In this document: in pieces, positions 1 through 6,423 of the stretch
How the letters are laid out: every line of letters begins with the position of its first letter
Position numbering within the stretch: the stretch's first letter is position 1
From: Pigoraptor vietnamica
Taxonomy: Eukaryota > Opisthokonta > Filasterea
Length of the DNA: 13,289 bases
NCBI GenBank assembly: GCA_943704525.1
Contig: CALSCQ010003041.1
Coordinates: 1-13,289 of the forward strand
Reading direction: 5' to 3'
Translations under genes and position numbers: made by a program
The notes under the pieces: generated by a model
Told to the model about the DNA's origin: nothing
Seen by the model: only the letters and a program-made list of their open reading frames with translations
Databases searched by the model: none

Positions 1-127
<127 letters not shown>

Positions 128-638
128 GAGTGCGTGCCGATTCAGTCGTCCGCCGTATACTGTGTCCACTGCATCTGAGGATACTATTCTAGACCGACTG
201 TGTCCTTTCTTGCCGCTTTTCAAAAAAAAAACTTCTTATTTCTTCACGGCTTCTGTGTGCATGTCGTCGCGCGGCATATGTGCTATCTGTTCCACGGCAT
301 TGCGAGTGTGTCGCCTTTAGTCACGCTTATTGAAGCCGTCCGAAGTTGTCGTGGCCGTATGCATGCTCCTCACATTAACACCGTTTATTTGCCGTTTTCA
401 CCCTCTTTCGTTGGGGACGGACACATACCACTAGACACCTTCTGTGCGGGCTGTCTTGTCTCGTGTGCCGGTGTGGCTGTGGTGTGTCATGTATGACGCC
501 ACGAGATCGCATTCACACATCCCAGAACTGCCCCCCTTTCTCTCGTGCTACTGACAAGTCGACTTAACTTCTTCAACGCTAATCCTACTGTGGTGCGCGT
601 GGGATCAAGTGCATTCCGCGACTTGCGTTAACTCGACA
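128..638. other. Non-coding upstream region of the Cys-rich protein gene
   Basis: I see no convincing gene here. Open frames exist but begin at GTG or inside the TG repeat and have no recognisable domains. A run of ten A lies at 222-231. The part next to 639 should hold the promoter and 5' UTR of the following gene, but I see no clear TATA box or other core element. Confidence 0.6.
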
Positions 639-1616
639 ATGAGGCCACGCGACCGACTCTCGCTAAACCTCCGCGGCGTCTTTGTGCTCTGCGCACTCGC
701 GGCGCATCTCGCAAGCGCTGTGAGTGTCGACGACTGCCTTTATTCGTGCGACGACGACGACGACGCCTGTCACAATGGCTGCCACCTGTACTGCCCCTAC
801 GCTGCAGATGACCCCGCGCACGGGCCATGTCGGGCAGCGTGGACGCTGCGGGAGGCTTGCTACGCGGCAAACTGCGGCGCCGACAAGAACCCCCCACGTG
901 GCCTCTGCGTGTACAACATGGACGACGACACGCACACTTGCAGTTGCGCACCGGGATTCTCGCGCCCCGACCGCGAGTGCGCAGTCGTGAACGCGCACGT
1001 GGAGTGTGGGAACCCACTCGCCATGCGCCTCCCCGCCGCGGCGAACTTTAGCCTGATCAAGTCGACGTGTGCGTCCACGAAGGCGGGCGATCCCTCGGGC
1101 TGCACTCTCCGCTGCGACGAAGACTGTCAGCCAACGTATTCTGGCGATGGCGTGCGCGCGCTGTGCTCGTTCTCGAGGGGGGACCCAGCGCCGGTCTGGC
1201 ATATTGACGAGGGCGGCTGCGACTGTCCCCCCGGGTACGACGCTCGTGCCAAGTGGGTCGCCTCGCAGCAGCAGCCTGCGATCACGCAGCCGGATCTCGC
1301 GTTCGCGACGGAACAGACGGGAGGTTCTAGTTCGTCATCGACGTCGTCCTCGGGATTCAGCGTGTCTGGTGTTGTGGCTGCGTCCGTCGGTGGAGGATGC
1401 GCCCTGATCGCGCTCTTTGGTTACTTCTGCTTCAAGCGACGGGGCACGGCCCCCTCGCCGGCCTGCGAAACTACGTCGGCGGCGGATGAGAGGGGCGCGG
1501 GTACGGTGCCGTCGGCCACGAAGGGCATTAATGACGGAGATGCCTTATCAAGATCACGCGTGTGGGAAGCGGAGGAACTGCCTGTAGGTGCGGGTGTGAT
1601 GGAATCGGCCGTGTGA
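639..1616 (+). CDS. Cysteine-rich type I single-pass membrane protein, function unknown
   Basis: I do not recognise this gene. The first in-frame ATG is at 639; the frame stays open upstream only to a GTG at 609. The product is 325 residues. Residues 1-27 look like a signal peptide, with a hydrophobic core VFVLCALAAHLA and a likely cut after LASA. The ectodomain (28-229) holds 20 cysteines, an even number that fits ten disulfides. It starts with an acidic Cys cluster (DDCLYSCDDDDDACHNGC) and contains EGF-like spacing near CSCAPGF (101-107) and CDCPPGY (194-200). A Ser/Thr-rich stalk (229-242) leads to a transmembrane helix at about 243-265, a FKRRG stop-transfer and a cytoplasmic tail of about 60 residues. 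It appears intronless. The stop lies in GTGTGAGTG, which resembles a splice donor, so the C-terminus could differ. An adhesion protein or receptor is possible, but that is inference from topology only. Confidence 0.72.
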   Translation: MRPRDRLSLNLRGVFVLCALAAHLASAVSVDDCLYSCDDDDDACHNGCHLYCPYAADDPAHGPCRAAWTLREACYAANCGADKNPPRGLCVYNMDDDTHTCSCAPGFSRPDRECAVVNAHVECGNPLAMRLPAAANFSLIKSTCASTKAGDPSGCTLRCDEDCQPTYSGDGVRALCSFSRGDPAPVWHIDEGGCDCPPGYDARAKWVASQQQPAITQPDLAFATEQTGGSSSSSTSSSGFSVSGVVAASVGGGCALIALFGYFCFKRRGTAPSPACETTSAADERGAGTVPSATKGINDGDALSRSRVWEAEELPVGAGVMESAV

Positions 1617-2049
1617 GTGCACCGAGCGTGTCGCCCGGCCATGCCGCGGCCCCGGTGCAGTTGGCGAGACTGTCGTTTGCGTTGCCATTTCTTCTCTCTC
1701 CTCACTTGAGTCGCAATGAATTGTTCTATTTGTCGGAGACCGTGGGGTGCGGCGTCAGTTCGTGCCCCACCTGTGACGAGTGGAGAGCGACTTAGGACAA
1801 TGGTGCTTCGCTACGTGTTATAACGACTGTTCGCTTGGTCAGCACATTCTTGAGCCTGCATGGGTAACATGACAGACACCGAAAAAGGCTTCCCATCGAA
1901 TCGTATTCAGCTATATTTAGACCCACAGAGGGCGTTACCCTAACTTTAAATGTCCAGATAGCGTCACGACAAACCATAAAAGGAATGACGGAACGCCTTC
2001 CTGATTTGGGGTCGGTCGTCGTGGCGATGACAACACAATTCGACGACGC

Positions 2050-2100
2050 ACGCCCTCTCTTCCTCGCAGTGACTTCCCACGCACAGCGACGCCCTCTCTT
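2050..2100. repeat. 12-bp direct repeat, 39-bp period
   Basis: ACGCCCTCTCTT occurs exactly at 2050-2061 and 2089-2100, about 160 to 210 bases before the carboxypeptidase start codon. The spacing and location would suit a pair of promoter elements, but two copies may be chance. Confidence 0.45.
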
Positions 2101-2220
2101 TATCCTAAATGACTCGAGACAGCCCAACGCACTCGTATGGAACATGGATGTCTGAGCCCACACGAGAGTGGCATGTGTAGTGACTCGGTCGATTGTTCGA
2201 TTGCCGGCGTTATTTCATAC

Positions 2221-2250
2221 ATGACGCTTCACAAGTCCAAGCTCGCGTAG
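2221..2250 (+). promoter_or_regulatory. Possible upstream ORF of the carboxypeptidase gene
   Basis: An ATG at 2221 opens a nine-codon frame (MTLHKSKLA) that stops at TAG 2248-2250, eleven bases before the main ATG at 2262 and out of frame with it. If the mRNA begins upstream, this uORF could lower translation of the enzyme. It is real as sequence; its use is inferred. Confidence 0.35.
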
Positions 2251-2261
2251 CAGCTGCGCGA

Positions 2262-5200
2262 ATGGCACTCCGCGGTGTCGTCGGCTTCGTCCTCTTTGTC
2301 GCGATCGCGTGCACAGCACACGCGCGGCCGCAGCGCGAGGATCGGGTCGTGCATTTGCACGTGCGCTTCCCCGTGGAGACGGATGGGGGCGATCGCGCGG
2401 TGGTCGATGCCCTCGTGCGCGCAGGCGTGGCGCCCGAGGACCTCGCTCGACGACGCGGCGTGTGGGTCGATTGTCTTGTGACGCGCACTCAACTGGAAGC
2501 TGCCATCGCGCACATGGAGCGAGAGGGCATGTCGAGCGAGCACGTGGTGCTTTCTTACGATGCGGGTCGCGACGCAGCAGAAGAGCTGAAGAGGGACGCT
2601 GAGCGTCGTCGTCGCGCTGCGGAACCGCGCGCCGTGGACAGTCTCGATGACATATGCGCGTACGGTGTCGGGCAGATGGGCGGGTATCCGACGGTCGCCG
2701 ACATTAATTCGACGCTGTGGAAGATGCACGACGCGTTTCCGGACGTCGTCTCTCGGCCGATCAAACTCACGCCGCAAGCGATGTCGCACGAGGGGCGCTT
2801 GCTCTATGCTGTGCGCATGGGGTATGCCACTGGCGGGCCTTGGGATCCCACGGCAACGGCGACGGAACTCCCTAATTATGCGCACAAGCCGCGTGCGCTC
2901 TACACGGCCTTGCACCACGCGCGAGGTACTGCTTTGCTGCTTGCTGCGCGATGAGGTGCTTGTGTGCTTGTGTGGGTTATTGTGTGTGATGGGAGAGAGG
3001 AATTAAGAATTGTTCGTCGATGGTGCTTACCTGTTACAACTGCCGACTCGCAGAGCCCGCCAGCGTAACGGCCATCCTCTACTTCATGTGCTCCTTGCTG
3101 CGTGCGCACGTGCGTGGCTTGACAAGCGGCGTGACGGGGACGGTTCTTTCTCTGTACGGCGTATCGCTCGAGGGAGAAGAAGTGGCGTCGGGAGAGATCA
3201 GCGTCGAAGACGCAAAGTTTGTGCTCACCGAGAGAGAATTGTGGTTCATTCCCGTTGTTAATCCGGTGAGTGACAGCCTCGACGCATTTGTAATCAAAGC
3301 CCTCCCGTGTGGGGAAATGTGCGCATGCGCACGTTGCGTTGAACGTGTTCGAGTCGTGTTGTGTATGTGTGTGTGTGTGTGTGTGTGGTGTGTGTGTTGT
3401 GTGTTCATTGTGTGTGTATTGTTGTTTGTGTGGGCGTGGGCGTGCGTGCGCAATTCCGTGGTGGCTAGTGGTGCGGGCGTCATATCGCATTGAGCGCGGG
3501 CAGTAATGTCGGTCCACACTTTCGCAGGATGGCTACGAATACAACTACCGCACGAACCCCGACGGCGGCGGTCTTCACCGAAAGAACATGCGGCCGATAT
3601 GCCCCTCGAACCAGGGCGTCGGTGGGTACGGCGCGGCCTCTGTCTGCGTCGCCCGCCTTGTTCTCACGACGTCGTTTTTTGATCGCATACGATACGCTCC
3701 GTTGAAATGATGTCATTTGTGCTCCGCATGATGTCATTTGTCCGAGTTGCCCTTCTTTCCTCTCAGTCAAACGGCCGCTGTCTCTGTCAAGATTTGTCCA
3801 CACGATGTCCTTGCTGTTCCCCTCCTTCCTTTTGAGCTGGCCTTGGGTTGTCAGTCCTAGCTCGCCTCTGTCCAACGCAGTACTTCGTCAATGTCTCGTC
3901 CTCTCACGCGCCCAGCTTTCGACTCGTTCCACTCACCTACAAATCACGTCCACAGACCTCAATCGCAACTATGCCTTCGAGTGGGGATCAGACGACGGCA
4001 GCAGCTCGAACGTATGCGACGACACGTACCGCGGCGTGTCCCCTTTTTCCGAGCCGGAATCGGTCGCCGTGCGCGACTTTCACGACGCACTCAACTTCAC
4101 CATGTCGTTCAATTATCACACGTACGGCCAGGCAATCGTCTACAGCCGCTCTGCGCAGCCGACAGTCGAACGCACGGCGAGTGCCCTCGCGGCGGCCGGT
4201 CGCCTTTCGTGGGGAACGGACGCCGACGTGCTGGGCTACGTTACCTCGGGGACCGCAGATGACTACATGATGGCGTCAGCAGGCGGCGGCAACATAGCGG
4301 CGGGGCGAGAGCTGAGTTTCACGCCGGAGCTCGGCATGTGCCCTGCGAGCACTTCGATCGCCGCCATGTGTTTTTGGCCCGCGCCGTCGTTTGTGCGGTC
4401 GATGATAGAGTGGGGCGTGGGAGCGAACACGCTCCTCGCGTCGCTCGCAGGCGGCCACTTTGGGGCAACCGCGTACTACAATGAGTCGGACGTGGAGACG
4501 TCGGACGACACGCAGGCGCTGCCCGACGACGACGTCCTTGTCACCGTTCGCGTCGTGAACTTGGGGCAGTCGGCGCCTGCGTCGGCACTGAAGGTGGTCG
4601 TTGTTGCCGAGGACAAGTTTTCGTTTGTCGAGAACGGCACGGAGAGCGAAGGCGTCACGAGGGAGTTTCTCCTTCCCGCCCTTGCGCCGGGCGCACACGC
4701 AAACGTCTCATTCGTCTGCCACGTCGAGAACGACACGGCCACGGGCGATCACCTTGCTTTTCACGCGCTCGTCCTCGAGGGACCGTTCGTGCGCTTGCGT
4801 TTGCCTCTGCGCATCACGGTGGGCGAGAAGCTGGTCGTCTCGATCGGCGCGCCAGAGTCCGGGATCGAAGACGGTTGGCGGACGTATGGCATCTCTGAGA
4901 CGGGGTGGGCCGTTGAGAAGGCGCGCGTGATGGACGCCGACGACAACGTGCGCTACAGCTTTTCGCTGCGACCCAACGAAGACACGTATCAGTCGGAACC
5001 CTTGGCGGTGGCCGTGACGGGGGGCACGATGGACCTCCGCCTCGCCGCGCACGCCTACGTCCGCTTTGAGGCGCGCTGGGACATTGAGCCCATGTGGGAC
5101 ATGTGTGCGCTGCAGGCGTCGGTCGACGGAAAGACGTGGCAGTCGCTCAAGGGGCGCTACACGAACCACGTGACGGGCATGGGCGCGCAGACGGCCTCGC

Positions 5201-6177
5201 TGGAGCAAGGGTGGGACGGCATGCAGTCTTCGACGGTGAGCGAGCGCCTGTCTCTCGACGCGTTTATCGGTTACAAGGTGGCGCTGCGGTTTGTCATGGG
5301 GAGCGACGGCAGCCTTCAGCGCGCCGGAATGTTCGTCGACGACATTCGCCTCGTCCTCGTGCTTTGCGACGAAGACCACTGTCCCTCGATAAGCGTGCAT
5401 GGCGGCCGTACGACGGGCGAGATTGTGGCGAGCGCGATTGGCGCGTGGTTCGTGTTTTCTTTGGCCCTGGCGCTCGTTATTGTGCGGCGCACGTACGGGC
5501 AGAAGGTACACCCGGAACCGACCGTCATTCTCTGCGCCGAATCACCCGACTCCTACAACGGCGAACGGTTGCGCGCGAAGTGCGCGGAGGGACTTCACGC
5601 AAAGCTGCACGTGAACGTCGACGCCTATCCAGGCAACGGCAAGCAGCCGACCCCGCCTCCGCCTTACTCTGCGGACACGATTGCGCGCTCGCAGTGGCTG
5701 GCGGCGGGTGGTAGCGCGGGCACGGCGTCGGCGGCACACTCCCCGCTCGAGTTTCACGGGACAGGGGATCTCGCGCCGAAGAACGAGGCGGGACTCGCGG
5801 GGGTTCAAAGCGTGCCGCGGTATTATTACTGCGACGACGAGGGCCACCCACTTCGCTCTCCGAACGGCGACGTGTGCCTGTTCTGGTACGGCCACGACGA
5901 AGGGACGGGAGAACATGGACAGTGCTTCTGCTACTACGTCTCCCCGTCCGACACGGCGCAGATATCGGCGGCCTTTGCGATTTTCCACGGCGACGTGCCT
6001 GGCGTCGCTGACGAGAGGGAAGCGAGGGGCGTCGCTGACGAGAGGGAGCCTAGGAACGCGGAGGACACTGGGGCGGTGGGCGAGAGCCACCCGGGCCTGC
6101 AGATCAGCGAGTCGCTCGCGCGTGCGCTGTCTGCGGCAAAGCAGCGAAGCGGAGGGAACGATGCAAGCCACGTGTGA
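2262..6177 (+). CDS. M14 zinc carboxypeptidase, membrane-anchored, four exons
   Basis: Exons 2262-2925, 3054-3265, 3528-3621 and 3956-6177 join in frame into 1063 residues. The start is the ATG at 2262, which gives a clean signal peptide (1-21, cut after AHA). A pro-region follows to about 130, and the M14 fold begins near GQMGGYPT (137). M14 residues seen are zinc ligands H219 and E222 in HHARE, H378 in FNYHTYGQ as third ligand, N326/R327 in DLNRNY for substrate binding, Y418 (position 248 of carboxypeptidase A) and catalytic E448 in SFTPELG. D425 falls at the position that is Asp in B-type enzymes, hinting at release of C-terminal Lys or Arg. Two predicted beta-sandwich domains follow: Ig/CARDB-like (about 513-613) and jelly-roll resembling secreted bacterial peptidase appendages (about 630-791). 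A transmembrane helix (813-833) precedes a tail with PPPY (891-894), a Tyr/Cys-rich patch and a nine-residue tandem repeat. It is probably a cell-surface ectoenzyme. Confidence 0.93.
2926..3053 (+). other. Intron 1 of the carboxypeptidase gene
   Basis: 128 bases, phase 1, donor GTACTG and acceptor CTCGCAG. It splits the Glu codon of the zinc-binding HxxE motif. G at 2925 joins AG at 3054 to restore HHAREPAS. Without splicing the frame reads HHARG and soon stops. Confidence 0.93.
3266..3527 (+). other. Intron 2 of the carboxypeptidase gene, TG-rich
   Basis: 262 bases, phase 0, consensus donor GTGAGT and acceptor TTTCGCAG. Splicing joins FIPVVNP to DGYEYNY, the continuous M14 motif. The intron contains a long TG-rich tract around 3361-3420. 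Confidence 0.93.
3361..3420 (+). repeat. TG-rich tract inside intron 2
   Basis: Imperfect TG/GTG repeats fill the middle of intron 2, with the longest clean run at about 3366-3386. Transcribed as UG repeats, these resemble known binding sites of splicing regulators such as CELF-type proteins in animals. A role here is speculative. Confidence 0.85.
3622..3955 (+). other. Intron 3 of the carboxypeptidase gene
   Basis: 334 bases, phase 1, donor GTGGGT and acceptor GTCCACAG. G at 3621 joins AC at 3956 to make the Asp of GVDLNRNY, the substrate-binding motif of M14 enzymes. The exon 4 frame stays open backward through part of this intron, but that stretch (SLLFPSFLLSW...) has no M14 similarity. 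Confidence 0.92.
3707..3741. repeat. 14-bp direct repeat in intron 3
   Basis: ATGATGTCATTTGT occurs exactly at 3707-3720 and 3728-3741, a 21-bp period. Each copy contains the near-palindrome TGATGTCA, one base from the ATF/CREB site TGACGTCA. Regulatory meaning is unproven. Confidence 0.6.
6001..6047 (+). repeat. 27-bp coding tandem repeat in the carboxypeptidase tail
   Basis: A 20-base match at 6001-6020 and 6028-6047 encodes GVADEREAR then GVADEREPR (residues 1006-1023 of the spliced protein). The period of nine codons preserves the frame. It lies in the acidic, probably disordered end of the cytoplasmic tail. Confidence 0.8.
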
Positions 6178-6423
6178 GTGAGGAGCGAAGTGCGACCGGT
6201 AGTCCGTCGACCCGGCCGGGACGAGCCTCACCCCCTCCCATCGACGAACCTGATTGAATTATGTTATTATGGCCTGGTTTTGAGCGTGGATGGCGTGTGC
6301 GTGACACGGGCGTGGAGCTACGTGTGCGCGCGCCAGCAATGAACTGGCGGATATGGAACTGTTCGTTTCCCTCCTTCAGTTCTTGTTTTGCTTTTGTTGT
6401 TTTGCTTTTACCGCTCTTTCCTG
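6178..6423. other. Short intergenic gap between convergent genes
   Basis: The carboxypeptidase gene (plus) and kinase A (minus) end 246 bases apart, tail to tail, so their 3' UTRs probably share or overlap this space. An AT-rich patch around 6252-6270 may contain cleavage signals for one or both, but I see no exact AATAAA on either strand. Confidence 0.6.

Larger units (their letters stand above)
1617..2261. other. Intergenic region between the two plus-strand genes
   Basis: This should carry the 3' UTR of the Cys-rich protein gene and the promoter of the carboxypeptidase gene. The minus-strand open frame here starts at GTG, has no recognisable domain, and is not called. The stretch is less GC-rich than the flanking genes. 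A 12-base direct repeat, ACGCCCTCTCTT, occurs at 2050-2061 and 2089-2100. I see no canonical AATAAA signal and no RNA gene. Confidence 0.6.

Noticed and set aside
1792-2163. A 123-residue minus-strand open frame
   Set aside because: It starts at GTG, shows no signal peptide, domain or coding bias, and lies between two genes.
2193-2261. An N-terminal extension of the carboxypeptidase from 2193
   Set aside because: It would need a TTG start and would bury the signal peptide. The ATG at 2262 places the signal peptide at the very N-terminus.
3805-3955. Extra coding sequence in front of exon 4
   Set aside because: The frame is open but does not fit the M14 fold, whereas splicing to 3956 restores GVDLNRNY exactly.
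4708-5511. A 267-residue open frame antisense to the carboxypeptidase exon 4
   Set aside because: It begins at a non-ATG codon, is rich in Arg, His and Val as expected for antisense of this codon usage, and overlaps a gene with clear domains.
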